From NCBI GenBank assembly GCA_942492375.1, contig CALOEL010000014.1, positions 372,001-436,000 of the forward strand: 64,000 nucleotides of DNA. The letters are read 5' to 3'. Position numbers and translations under genes: made by a program. The notes beneath the pieces were generated by a model. It was not told the DNA's origin, ran no database searches, and saw only the letters and a program-made list of their open reading frames with translations. The DNA comes from JAHEAO01 sp942492375 (GTDB taxonomy: Bacteria > Pseudomonadota > Alphaproteobacteria > Rhodobacterales > Rhodobacteraceae). Below are positions 1 through 9,600 of the stretch, piece by piece; positions within the stretch are counted from its first letter, which is position 1, and every line of letters starts with the position of its first letter.

Positions 1-324
1 CCTCGGCTGCGACATGTCGCCGACATAAAGCCCGCTCCAGCCGGGCTGCCGGGCCGCGGTCTTGCTGAGCCGGGCGATGAAATTCACCAGCTCCGGATGA
101 CCCCAGTTGCGATTCCGGCTAAGACGCATCACCTGCCATGTCGGCCCGGTTTCGGGCAGTTGCACCGCGCCGGCGACGCAACCTTGCGAATAGCCGCCAA
201 AGGGGGCGGGCTGATGCGGTGAACCGCTGCGCACCTTGCCGAATAGCTGCTTTGCAGGGGTGTCGGCCTGCGCCGACAGCGCAAGGGTGATCGTCAGGAG
301 GAAGGCAAGGGCATATCGGACCAT
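1..324 (-). CDS. mepA: Penicillin-insensitive murein endopeptidase MepA, N-terminal part, cut by the window edge
   Basis: Only the first 108 codons are present; the gene runs off base 1. Translation from the ATG at 324 gives a signal peptide (residues 1 to about 20, ending AQA) followed by the segments GSPHQPAPFGGYSQGC, QVMRLSRNRNWGHPEL and GLYVGDMSQPR. These match the N-terminal half of MepA, the LAS-family periplasmic metallopeptidase that cuts D-Ala-mDAP crosslinks in peptidoglycan. In this family a zinc-site HxxxxxxxD lies beyond the cut edge, so the catalytic centre cannot be checked. The start overlaps the 3' end of the upstream transporter gene by 31 bp on the same strand, so the two are probably cotranscribed. 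Confidence 0.85.
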   Translation of the reverse strand, partial: MVRYALAFLLTITLALSAQADTPAKQLFGKVRSGSPHQPAPFGGYSQGCVAGAVQLPETGPTWQVMRLSRNRNWGHPELVNFIARLSKTAARQPGWSGLYVGDMSQPR

Positions 325-1661
325 GTTTCTGCTCGGTTCGGGTCTGGTTTGACCCAGACTAGCAGGATCAGGCCGACAAGAAAAAGGGCAATGAGCGGGG
401 TCACGCCAAGTTGCTGGCTGCCGGTCAGCGAGGTGGCGACCGCAATTGATAGGGGCGCGATGAAGGACGTCGCCTTGCCCGCCAGCGCGTAGAGGCCGAA
501 GGCCTCGGTCATCCGCGCCGGATCGGCCTGCCGCACCATCATCGTCCGGCTCGCGGATTGCAGCGCGCCGCCGGCCGCGCCGATGGTGGCGCCGATGATG
601 TAGAAGACGATATCGGGCAGGGCGGAATCTGGCGCGACGGATACCCCGAGCACCGAGCCGCGCGAAACGAAGACGGTGGCCGCGGCGGTAAGGGCGAGGA
701 TCAGTACGCAGGCGACGATTACCGGCTTCGGCCCGTGACGGCTGTCGGCGTGACCGCCGAGCCAGGCGAACAGCGCGCCGGTGATGATCGCCAATATTCC
801 GAAAATGCCGGTTTGTTGGACATTCCAGCCCAGAACCCCGGCGGCATAGATACCGCCGAAGACATACATACCATTCAGCGCATCGCGGTAGAACATCGAC
901 GATCCGAGATAGGCGAAGAGGCTCGGCGATCGGGGCAATGCGGCGAGGGTGCGGGCCAGCCCGCGCAGGGCTTCGGCCGTCGTACCCGATTGTCGGCCGA
1001 CCGGCTTTGGTTCGCGGACATACAGAAAGAACGGGATCATGAAAAGAAGATACCAGAGCGCCGTCAGCGGCCCGACGAAACGGGTTCCCTCGCGCGCTTC
1101 GGGATCGAGCCCGAAGATCGGCTCGATCCCGATCAGGGTCTTTCCCGTGCTTCCGCCCTCAGCGAACAGCGCAAGCATCATGACCAGCGCCAGCAAGCCG
1201 CCGACATAGCCGAAGGCCCAGCCATTGCCGGAAATCCGGCCGATCGTTTCGCGTGGCCCGAGGCCGGGCAGCATCGAATTGGTGAAGATCGTCGCGAATT
1301 CCATGCCGATAAGGCCGATCGCGAAGAAGGTCAGGATCAGGCCGAGGTTGAAATCACCGGGCGCGGCCCACCAAAGCCCGAACGCGCCGACCACATAGAG
1401 AACGGAAAACCCGCGGATCCAGCCCAGCCTGTTGCCAGAGCTATCCGCGATGGCTCCCAGAACTGGGGCGAGCAACGCGATGATGATACCAGCTGCACCG
1501 ATGCCGTAGCCCCAGGCCGCTTGAGCCGCCGTGCCGTCGCCCAGGAGTTCCTTGACATAGGGACCGAAGATGAACGTCAGCAGCAGAGTGTTGTAGGGCT
1601 GGCTGGCGAAGTCGAAGAAGAACCAGCCCCAGATCCGTTTTCGTGCCGATATTTCTGCCAT
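294..1661 (-). CDS. MFS transporter, UMF1/Atg22-like family
   Basis: A 455-residue polytopic membrane protein with about twelve hydrophobic segments. The N-terminus (WGWFFFDFASQPYNTLL) and the segment LLAPVLGAIADSSGNR are typical of UMF1-family permeases, bacterial relatives of yeast Atg22. The substrate of the bacterial members is generally unknown. The next gene on the strand is mepA, a peptidoglycan hydrolase. Its start lies inside the transporter's last codons (31 bp overlap), which may hint at export or recycling of wall products, but that is inference from context only. The ATG at 1661 is the first in frame after the divergent intergenic region shared with yggT. Confidence 0.85.
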   Translation of the reverse strand: MAEISARKRIWGWFFFDFASQPYNTLLLTFIFGPYVKELLGDGTAAQAAWGYGIGAAGIIIALLAPVLGAIADSSGNRLGWIRGFSVLYVVGAFGLWWAAPGDFNLGLILTFFAIGLIGMEFATIFTNSMLPGLGPRETIGRISGNGWAFGYVGGLLALVMMLALFAEGGSTGKTLIGIEPIFGLDPEAREGTRFVGPLTALWYLLFMIPFFLYVREPKPVGRQSGTTAEALRGLARTLAALPRSPSLFAYLGSSMFYRDALNGMYVFGGIYAAGVLGWNVQQTGIFGILAIITGALFAWLGGHADSRHGPKPVIVACVLILALTAAATVFVSRGSVLGVSVAPDSALPDIVFYIIGATIGAAGGALQSASRTMMVRQADPARMTEAFGLYALAGKATSFIAPLSIAVATSLTGSQQLGVTPLIALFLVGLILLVWVKPDPNRAETWSDMPLPSS

Positions 1662-1789
1662 TGAATTCCCGCCCGGTATGCGCGGAGTGAACAGCCAAAG
1701 CTGCCGCCTTGCAAGTCTGGCCGCGAGGCTTGCCAGCGGGGATGGGTTTGCATAGGTGTTGCGGGCGCAAAACCGGATGGGCTACTTTC

Positions 1790-2077
1790 ATGACTTCGCT
1801 CTTTCAAATCCTGATGCTGGTGCTCGACGTGGTTTGGTTTGTCATGATCGCTCATATCGTGATGAGCTGGCTGATCAATTTCCAGGTTCTGAACCTTCGC
1901 CAGCCGATCGTGGCGCAGATCTGGGATGGCCTGAGTCGGCTGCTCGAACCGCTATACGCCCCGATACGCCGGTTTTTGCCGCCGATGGGCGGGCTCGACC
2001 TCGCGCCACTGGTGGCGCTGATCGGTGTCTATGCGCTTCGGATCATTCTGATCAACAACTCCGCCGCCTTCTACTGA
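1790..2077 (+). CDS. YggT family membrane protein
   Basis: A 95-residue protein with two hydrophobic stretches, one at the N-terminus (MTSLFQILMLVLDVVWFVMI) and one near the C-terminus (LDLAPLVALIGVYALR). Between them is the family signature DGLSRLLEPLYAPIRRFLPPMGG. YggT proteins are small integral membrane proteins linked to osmotic stress and, by gene neighbourhood in many bacteria, to cell division or envelope functions; the biochemical role is not settled. I chose the ATG at 1790 over one 81 bp upstream because the upstream extension is arginine- and glycine-rich and unlike the family. The gene precedes recQ on the same strand with a gap of about 120 bp. Confidence 0.85.
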   Translation: MTSLFQILMLVLDVVWFVMIAHIVMSWLINFQVLNLRQPIVAQIWDGLSRLLEPLYAPIRRFLPPMGGLDLAPLVALIGVYALRIILINNSAAFY

Positions 2078-2196
2078 ACAAGGCAGCTTTCGGCGCGGAT
2101 ATTTTCCGCCGCCAGGCAGCGGCCGGGCTTGTTCACCGATTCTTCATATGGGATGGTCGATCCATAAGAGCAGATCACGAACAAATTCGCAGGCAG

Positions 2197-4236
2197 ATGC
2201 CAGAGGCACATACCCTTCTTTCCACCGTTTTCGGCTTCGATGCCTTTCGCCGCGGGCAAAGCGAGATCGTCGAGGCGGTCGCGGCCGGGCGCAACACGTT
2301 GGCGATCATGCCCACCGGGGGCGGCAAGTCCCTGTGCTACCAACTGCCCGCACTGATGCGCGACGGGGTGACAGTGGTGATTTCGCCGCTGATCGCGCTT
2401 ATGCGGGATCAGGTGCGCGCGCTGCGCGAGGCAGGGGTCGAGGCCGGCGCGCTGACCTCGGGCAATACCGACGAGGAAACCAGCGCAGTTTTCGAGGCGT
2501 TGGATTCGGGCCGGCTGAAGCTGCTCTACATGGCGCCCGAACGGCTGGCCTCGGGCGGCACGCTCAACCTGCTGCGCCGGATCGGTACCACGCTGATCGC
2601 GGTGGACGAGGCGCATTGCGTTTCGCAATGGGGGCATGATTTCCGGCCCGACTACTTGCGCATCGGTGCGCTGCGACAGGCGCTGGATGTGCCTCTGGCC
2701 GCCTTCACCGCCACCGCGGACGAAGAGACCCGCGCCGAGATCGTCGAACGGCTGTTCGCCGGGATCGCACCGCAGGTCTTTCTGCACGGCTTCGACCGAC
2801 CGAACATCCATCTGGCATTCGCGGTAAAGGACAGCCCCCGCAAGCAGATCCTGTCCTTCGCCGAGGCCCGGCGTGGCCAGTCGGGTATCGTCTATTGCGG
2901 CACTCGCGCGAAAACCGAAACGCTTGCGCGGGCGCTGGCAGAGTCCGGCCACGCCGCCTGCGCCTATCACGGCGGCATGGAGGCTGAGGAGCGGCGCCGG
3001 GTCGAGTCCCGCTTCCAGACCGAGGACGGGCTGATCGTCGTCGCGACGGTTGCTTTCGGAATGGGCGTGGACAAGCCCGATATCCGCTGGGTCGCCCATG
3101 CCGACCTGCCGAAGTCGATCGAGTCCTACTACCAGGAGATCGGCCGTGCCGGGCGCGACGGGGCTGCCGCCGATACGCTGACGCTCTACGGGCCCGACGA
3201 CATCAGGTTCCGGCGCGGCCAGATCGACGAGGGTCTTGCGCCGCCCGGACGCCGGATGGCCGATCACGGGCGACTCAACGCGCTTCTGGGTCTCGCCGAG
3301 GCACAGGGCTGCCGGAGGCAAAGACTGCTGGAGTTTTTCGGCGAGACGTCGGAGCCCTGCGGCAACTGCGACCTCTGTGACGTCCCGCCCGAGGTCTTCG
3401 ACGGCACCGACGCGGTGCGCAAGGCGCTCTCGGCCATGCTGCGGACCGGAGAGTCCTTCGGCGCAGGTCACCTGATCGACATTCTGACCGGCACGAAGAC
3501 CGACAAGCTGCGCCAGCGGGGACATGACGCGCTGCCCACCTTCGGCGTCGGGCAAGACTTCGACCGGCGACAGTGGCAGGCGATCTTCAGGCAGATGATG
3601 GGGCTTGATCTGATACGCCCCGACCCCGAGCGGCATGGTGCCCTTCGTATGATGGAGCCAGCGCGTCCAATCTTGCGCGGCGAGGCGCGGATCGATTTGC
3701 GGCGGGACAGCCTGGCGAAGACCGAGCGGCGAATGGCGGTCAAGACGCTGGTCTCCGAAGAGGATGCGCCGCTGCTTTCTGCATTGAAAGCCAAGCGCCG
3801 CGCTTTGGCGGAAGCGGCGCGGGTGCCGGCCTATGTCATATTCACCGATCGCACGCTGATCGAGATGGCCGAGACCCGACCCGCGACGCTGGACCAGATG
3901 GCCGGCATCGGCGGCGTGGGCGCGACGAAGCTGGAACGCTACGGCCGCGCCTTCCTGGAGGTGGTCACCGGGGCCGAGGCGATGCCAGTCCATCCAAGCC
4001 GTCGTAAACTGGCCGGCCGCAGCGAGGCCGGGCTTTATGACCGGCTGCTTGAGATACAGGCCGACCTGACGCGCGGCGAGGAGGGTGCCGGAAAACCCAT
4101 GTCCTGTTCGGCCTCTCTGCTCGCCAAGGTGGCGACTTTGCGTCAGGCCGATATGGGCGCACTGATCCGGCTTCTCGGGCAGCGCCGGGCAGAGCGGTTC
4201 GGCCCTGCCTTCCTTGAGGCGATTCGCGAGACCTAG
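2197..4236 (+). CDS. recQ: ATP-dependent DNA helicase RecQ
   Basis: A 679-residue 3'-5' DNA helicase of recombination and fork repair. Visible motifs are the Walker A PTGGGKS at residues 39-45, the DEAH box at 137-140 with the RecQ-typical HCVSQWGHDFRP after it, motif VI QEIGRAGRDG, and a zinc site of four cysteines (C372, C388, C391, C394). The first HRDC domain spans about residues 526-588. A second, weaker HRDC-like helical segment (about 612-679) closes the protein, making it longer than the 609-residue E. coli enzyme. The frame is open upstream to 1756, but that part overlaps yggT in another frame; the ATG at 2197 gives the family N-terminus. It ends two bases before the convergent kinase gene. 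Confidence 0.95.
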   Translation: MPEAHTLLSTVFGFDAFRRGQSEIVEAVAAGRNTLAIMPTGGGKSLCYQLPALMRDGVTVVISPLIALMRDQVRALREAGVEAGALTSGNTDEETSAVFEALDSGRLKLLYMAPERLASGGTLNLLRRIGTTLIAVDEAHCVSQWGHDFRPDYLRIGALRQALDVPLAAFTATADEETRAEIVERLFAGIAPQVFLHGFDRPNIHLAFAVKDSPRKQILSFAEARRGQSGIVYCGTRAKTETLARALAESGHAACAYHGGMEAEERRRVESRFQTEDGLIVVATVAFGMGVDKPDIRWVAHADLPKSIESYYQEIGRAGRDGAAADTLTLYGPDDIRFRRGQIDEGLAPPGRRMADHGRLNALLGLAEAQGCRRQRLLEFFGETSEPCGNCDLCDVPPEVFDGTDAVRKALSAMLRTGESFGAGHLIDILTGTKTDKLRQRGHDALPTFGVGQDFDRRQWQAIFRQMMGLDLIRPDPERHGALRMMEPARPILRGEARIDLRRDSLAKTERRMAVKTLVSEEDAPLLSALKAKRRALAEAARVPAYVIFTDRTLIEMAETRPATLDQMAGIGGVGATKLERYGRAFLEVVTGAEAMPVHPSRRKLAGRSEAGLYDRLLEIQADLTRGEEGAGKPMSCSASLLAKVATLRQADMGALIRLLGQRRAERFGPAFLEAIRET

Positions 4237-4238
4237 GT

Positions 4239-6461
4239 TTAACTCGCCGTCGCCGCCACTACTGGCAGCGATGCGCCCTCGATGGGTTCTGTTCCTTCTG
4301 GCACGGATGCTCTGATGCGAGCGAAGATCGCGTCCTTGCGCAGTGGTTTTGTCAGATAGTGATCCAGTCCCGCGGCCAGGATCGCGGCGTCATCGCCATC
4401 CATCGCATGGGCGGTCAGGGCGACGATCGCGGTGTGAGGCAGATCGCCGCTTGCTTCGGCCGCTCGGATAAGGCGGGTCGCTTCCTTGCCGTCGACTTCG
4501 GGCATCGAGATATCCATGAAAACCAGATCCGGCTTGAACGACCGCCATTTCTCGACGGCCTCGCGACCGTTGATGGCGAATTCAAGATCGATGTTCAGGA
4601 CCCGCACCAGCTTTGAGAATACAAGCCGGTTGGTTTTGTTGTCTTCGGCGGCCAGAATGCGCATCCGCCTTGGGTTTTCCTTCGCCGTCTCTGGGCCAAG
4701 AGTCTCGGGGGTCGGGTTTTCTGTGGCAGGCACGACCATCCGGGAAAGCGTGGCGATCAGGGCGCGGCGGGACAACGGACGGTTCTGGCTGGCGGCGGGG
4801 GCGTCGCTTGGCAAAAGATCGGGCGCCGCATCGGCGTTGATCAGGACCGCGGGGGTTCGGCACCCCTGCCCACGCAGCGCGCGCAAGGTCAGAAGGCCGG
4901 GCCCGGTGGAAGACTTCACGTCGATCAACAGGACGTCGCCCTGGCGGGTCGTCGCCGGATCGAAATCATCTTCGGGGCGAACCAGCTCGACACCCAGCAT
5001 CGGAAGCTGCGTCGCGAGGATCGCATTGGCCGGCGATTGGTCATCAATCAAAATGACGCGCGAGATCCAGTCAGGGAGGCTTTCCAGCTGGGCGACCGGT
5101 CCGTCAGGCGCCTTCATGGTCAAATGAAACCCAAAGCAGGACCCCGCACCAAGAACCGATTCCACCCAGATCTCTCCATCCATCAGCCGGATAAGCTGTT
5201 CGGTGATGGCAAGCCCCAGACCGGTTCCTTCGAACTTGCGGTTGCGCTGATCCTCGACCTGCGTGAACTCGCCGAAAATCTGGTCGATCATGTCCTCCGG
5301 AATGCCGATACCGGTGTCCTCGACCGTGACATGAACGCGGAAATCGTCGGCTTCCCCGTCGGGCAACCCGACCACGCGGATCAGAACCTGACCCTCTTCG
5401 GTGAACTTGACCGCATTGCCGATGAGGTTTGTCAGAACCTGCCGGATGCGGCCGGCATCGCCGACGAAGCGGGTCGGAAGAAACATGTCGTAGTCGACCA
5501 GAAGATCGAGGTTACGCTCCTGCAGGCTGGCTTGCAGCAGCGTGACAATGTCGTAGATGCTGCGTTCGAGGTCGAAGGGTTCGGGATGCAGCACCAGCCG
5601 TTCGGCCTCGATCTTGGAAAAGTCGAGCACGTCGTTGATCAGGACCAGCAGGGCCTCGCCCGAAGTTCTGATCGTTTCGACAAAGAGCTGCTGCTCCTCG
5701 GTCAACGGCGTATCGGCCAGAAGGTCTGCCATGCCCACGACGCCGTTCATAGGCGTCCGCAGCTCGTGGCTCATATTGGCAAGGAATGCCGACTTGGCGC
5801 GATTGGCGGCTTCCGCCTTGCTGCGCGCTTCCTTGAGCTCCTGTTCATACCTGATCGTGTCGGTGATGTTCAGTGCAAGCGAAACGGTGTCGCCATTCTC
5901 TGACCGGCGGTCGACCAGCTTGATGAAGCCGCCGTTCCAAAGCTTGATGGTATGCGGCTCCAGGGTATCGCCTTGCCATCGTGCCAACATGCCCGCGCAC
6001 CAGTCACCACGGCGGGCGTTGCCGATATCAGCGATGCCCTCGTCGGCGAGGATTTTCAGGATGTCGTGATAGAGAATCCCCGGCGCAACGCAATCCATAC
6101 CATCGAAGACCGAAAGATAGGCGGAATTGGCGGCCACCAGGCGGCTGTCGCGGTCGAAGACGGCAAAGCCGTCCTCGATGGTCTCGACCGAATCCCAAAG
6201 CCGCCTTTGCGCGATCACGATGGCATGATTGGCCTGCTCCAGATCCGACAGAACACGGCTGTTCTGGCCGCGCAACTCTTCTGCTTCGGTGCGCACCACC
6301 GCGACCTCTTCACGCTTCTCCACGATCTCGTCCGACAGCGCCAGCGCATGGCGCGACAATTCCCGGTTCGCGGCGAACAGCTCTGCCTGTTTGGCGTCCA
6401 GCAGCCGTTCCGCCGCCAGCCGGGCGCGGCGTTCCTGGGCCAGCATGTCCGAATGGCTCAT
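4239..6461 (-). CDS. Hybrid sensor histidine kinase with degenerate and intact receiver domains
   Basis: 740 residues, no membrane segment visible, so probably cytoplasmic. Order: coiled coil (about 8-85), PAS domain (about 88-205), HisKA with phospho-acceptor H232 in SHELRTPMNG, HATPase_c with N box near N345-N349, DTGIGIP (382-388) and GTGLGL (412-417). A receiver-like segment follows (468-575) in which the acidic pair DD and an Asp are kept but the invariant Lys is Arg (RPL) and the Thr/Ser position is Asn. The true receiver (about 600-720) has E606/D607, phospho-acceptor D650 and K705. I chose the ATG at 6461 because a GGAG lies 8 bases upstream; an in-frame ATG at 6494 lacks one. There is no histidine phosphotransfer domain, and the signal and target are unknown. 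Confidence 0.9.
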   Translation of the reverse strand: MSHSDMLAQERRARLAAERLLDAKQAELFAANRELSRHALALSDEIVEKREEVAVVRTEAEELRGQNSRVLSDLEQANHAIVIAQRRLWDSVETIEDGFAVFDRDSRLVAANSAYLSVFDGMDCVAPGILYHDILKILADEGIADIGNARRGDWCAGMLARWQGDTLEPHTIKLWNGGFIKLVDRRSENGDTVSLALNITDTIRYEQELKEARSKAEAANRAKSAFLANMSHELRTPMNGVVGMADLLADTPLTEEQQLFVETIRTSGEALLVLINDVLDFSKIEAERLVLHPEPFDLERSIYDIVTLLQASLQERNLDLLVDYDMFLPTRFVGDAGRIRQVLTNLIGNAVKFTEEGQVLIRVVGLPDGEADDFRVHVTVEDTGIGIPEDMIDQIFGEFTQVEDQRNRKFEGTGLGLAITEQLIRLMDGEIWVESVLGAGSCFGFHLTMKAPDGPVAQLESLPDWISRVILIDDQSPANAILATQLPMLGVELVRPEDDFDPATTRQGDVLLIDVKSSTGPGLLTLRALRGQGCRTPAVLINADAAPDLLPSDAPAASQNRPLSRRALIATLSRMVVPATENPTPETLGPETAKENPRRMRILAAEDNKTNRLVFSKLVRVLNIDLEFAINGREAVEKWRSFKPDLVFMDISMPEVDGKEATRLIRAAEASGDLPHTAIVALTAHAMDGDDAAILAAGLDHYLTKPLRKDAIFARIRASVPEGTEPIEGASLPVVAATAS

Positions 6462-6611
6462 TCCATCTCTCCCGCCATGCGTGATGGGCAGCAATTTCCG
6501 GTGCCGAACCTAGCTGGAACAGGGTGAACAGGGTGTTAATCGCAATGCGTGATCAGTTGTCAGTGCGGCCCGCTTCGTGCCAGCATCGTTCCAGCCTGTA
6601 GGGAGAGTCCG

Positions 6612-9600
6612 ATGCGTCAGCTTGCTTTGCTTGTTCTTCTCGTCCTTGGTTCCGCGGGACCGCTTGCTGCGCAGCAAGCGGTGCCGGACCGCCGGCTGGT
6701 CGTCTCGGAAGGCGTGGATTTCTATGGCTCGGATCTGGGCAAGATCTTCGACACCACGCTGCAAGGCTGCCAGAACGCCTGCCTGAACGACGATGCGTGC
6801 CGGGCCTTCACCTTCAACACCCGCTCGAACGCCTGCTTCCCAAAATCCGACATCTCCGACCGCGTCGCCTATGACGGGGCGATCTCGGCCGTGGTGCTTG
6901 AAGCCGATGCCGGGGTGTTGAACCGCGCGGCGGCGCGGGCGGAAGAGCTGTCATTCCTGTCGCCCGGCGACATCGACGGCGCTACCGATCAGGCGCGCGG
7001 CCTTGGCGCGCTGCATCCCGCCGACAGCTGGGCGGCGGAAGACCTAGTCGTCGCCGCGCGCGACATGGAGGCCGCAGGCAACCTTGTCGGCGCGGTCCGT
7101 GCGATGGGTTCCGCCGTCTCGATCACCGATGCGCCGGGAGACTGGCTGGATTACGGCCGCCTTGCCGGAATTTTGGCCGAGCAATCCGATGAACAGCGGC
7201 AGAGCTATTTCGATCGCGCCGTTCTTGCCGCGATCAATGCCTATCTGCGGGCGGATGCGGGCAGTCAGCGCGCGACGATCCTGGCGCAGCTGGCCTCGGC
7301 TCTGGAACGTCAGGGACGCGGGCGCGACATGATCCCCGCCTTGCGGCTGGCGCAGGACCTTCAGCCGCGGGACGATGCAGCCGCCGCGTTGGAGCAGGCG
7401 ATTGCGAAGTACGGCTTCCGGATCACCGAGCATCAGGTCGATAGCGACGCCGCCGCGCCGCGGATCTGTGCCACATTCAGCGAACCGCTGGTGCAGTCCG
7501 GGGTCGACTATTCCCCCTATATCCAGATGCCCGATGCGACCTTCTCTGCCGATGTCAGCGACAGCCAGCTCTGCCTTGATGGGGTCAGCCATGGCGCGCG
7601 CTACAGTGTGACCTTCCGCGCGGGTCTGCCCGCCGCGTCGGGCGAGGCGCTGGCCGAGCCGGTCGTGCTGAACCTCTACGTCCGCGACCGCGCGCCCTCG
7701 GTGCGCTTTCCGGGGCGATCCTATATCCTGCCGGCGGCAGGACAGCGGGTCTTGCCGGTGGTGACGGTGAATGCCGATACGGTCGACCTGGTGCTGCGCC
7801 GGATCAGCGACCGGAACCTGTTGCGCGCGATCCAGAATGATTTCTTCGGAGCGCCGATGTCGCCCTGGGAAGAGGAGACCTTCGCCACCGAGCTGGCCGA
7901 AGAGGTCTGGCGCGGCACCGGTGAGACGCAGATGGAGTTGAACCAAGACGTCACGACGCGGCTGCCGATCGGCGATGCAGCGGAGGCATTGCAGCCCGGC
8001 ATCTATACGCTGAACGCCGCGATTCCGGGCGCCGATCCCTATCAGACAGCGCCCGCGACGCAGTGGTTCGTGGTCAGCGACCTGGGCCTGACGACGATGA
8101 GCGGAACTGACGGACTGCATGTCTTCGTCCGCTCGCTGGCCTCTGCCGCAGCGAAGCCGGGGGTCGCGGTGCAGCTGCTGTCCCGCGCCAATGCGATACT
8201 GGCTGAAACCAAGACCGATGCCGATGGCTATGCGCGGTTCGATCCGGGCCTGACGCGCGGCACCGCCGGGTCCGCGCCCGCAATGGTGACGCTGCGCGAG
8301 GGAGAGAGAGATTTCACCTTCCTGCCGCTGACCGATCCAGAGTTCGACCTGTCCGACCGCGGGGTCGAGGGGCGTGCGCCCGCCGGGCCGGTGGACATGT
8401 TCCTGACCACCGATCGCGGCGCTTACCGCGCCGGCGAGACGATCTTCGCCACCGCCCTGACCCGCGACGGCAAGGCCGAGGCGCTCGCCGGTCTTCCGGT
8501 CACGGCGGTGCTGCTTCGCCCCGACGGCGTCGAATACAGCCGCACGCTTTCGACCCGCGCGGTCGAGGGCGGCCATGTCTTCGCCTTGCCGGTCGGACAC
8601 AGCGCGCCGCGCGGCACCTGGCGGCTGAACCTCCACACCGACCCCGACGCCGAGCCGTTGGCGTCAGAGACCCTGCTGGTCGAGGATTTCCTGCCCGAGC
8701 GGATCGACTTCGACCTCTCGTTGCCAGAGGGCGCCATCCGTGTGACCGACCGCCCCCCGGTTAGCGTCGAGGCGCGCTATCTCTTTGGCGCGCCCGCTGC
8801 CGATCTGGAGATCGAAGGCGAGGTTGCACTGGATGCCGCGACCACGCTCGACGGCTATCCGGGCTACATCTTTGGCCGCTACGATCAGCCCTTTGAACGA
8901 CGCATCGCCTCTTTGCCGCAGGAAGCGCACACGGATGCCGAGGGACAGGCGGTCGTGGCACTGGACCTTCCGCCCGCCGAGGACGCCAACCGCCCGCTCG
9001 ATGCGACGGTCGTGCTGCGCATCGCCGAGGGGTCCGGCCGACCGGTCGAGCGGCAGCTGACCCGCGCCGTTGCGCCAGCCGGTCCGGTGATCGGGATCAG
9101 GCCGGACTTCGATGACGTCCTGCCCGAAGGCGGCGAGGCGCGGTTCAGCGTGATCGGGCTGGACGCAGCCATGCAGCCGATGCAAATGCAGGTGCGCTGG
9201 ACGATCAACCGAATCGAAACGCGGTATCAATGGTACCAGAACTACGGCAACTGGAACTGGGAGCCGGTGACCACCCGCAGCCGTGTCGCTTCGGACGTGG
9301 CGGAGCTGGGGGCCGATCCCGTGCAGGTCTCCGCCCCGGTCGAGTGGGGACACTACGAGATCAAGGTCGAGCGGCTGGGCGGGGATTACACCGCCGCTGC
9401 CACGGACTTTTATGCGGGCTGGTATGGCGGCGCCGATACCTCGATGACCCCCGACGTGCTGGACCTGTCGCTGGACAAGCCCGCCTATGATCCCGGCGAC
9501 ACGGCGACGCTGCGGATCGTGCCCCGCTATCCCGGCAAGGCGCTGGTCACCGTGCTGTCGAACCGGCTGATCGACATGATCGCGGTCGACGTCACCGAGG

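Noticed and set aside
2071..3993. A 640-codon open frame on the minus strand across recQ
   Set aside because: Antisense shadow of recQ with no recognisable domain.
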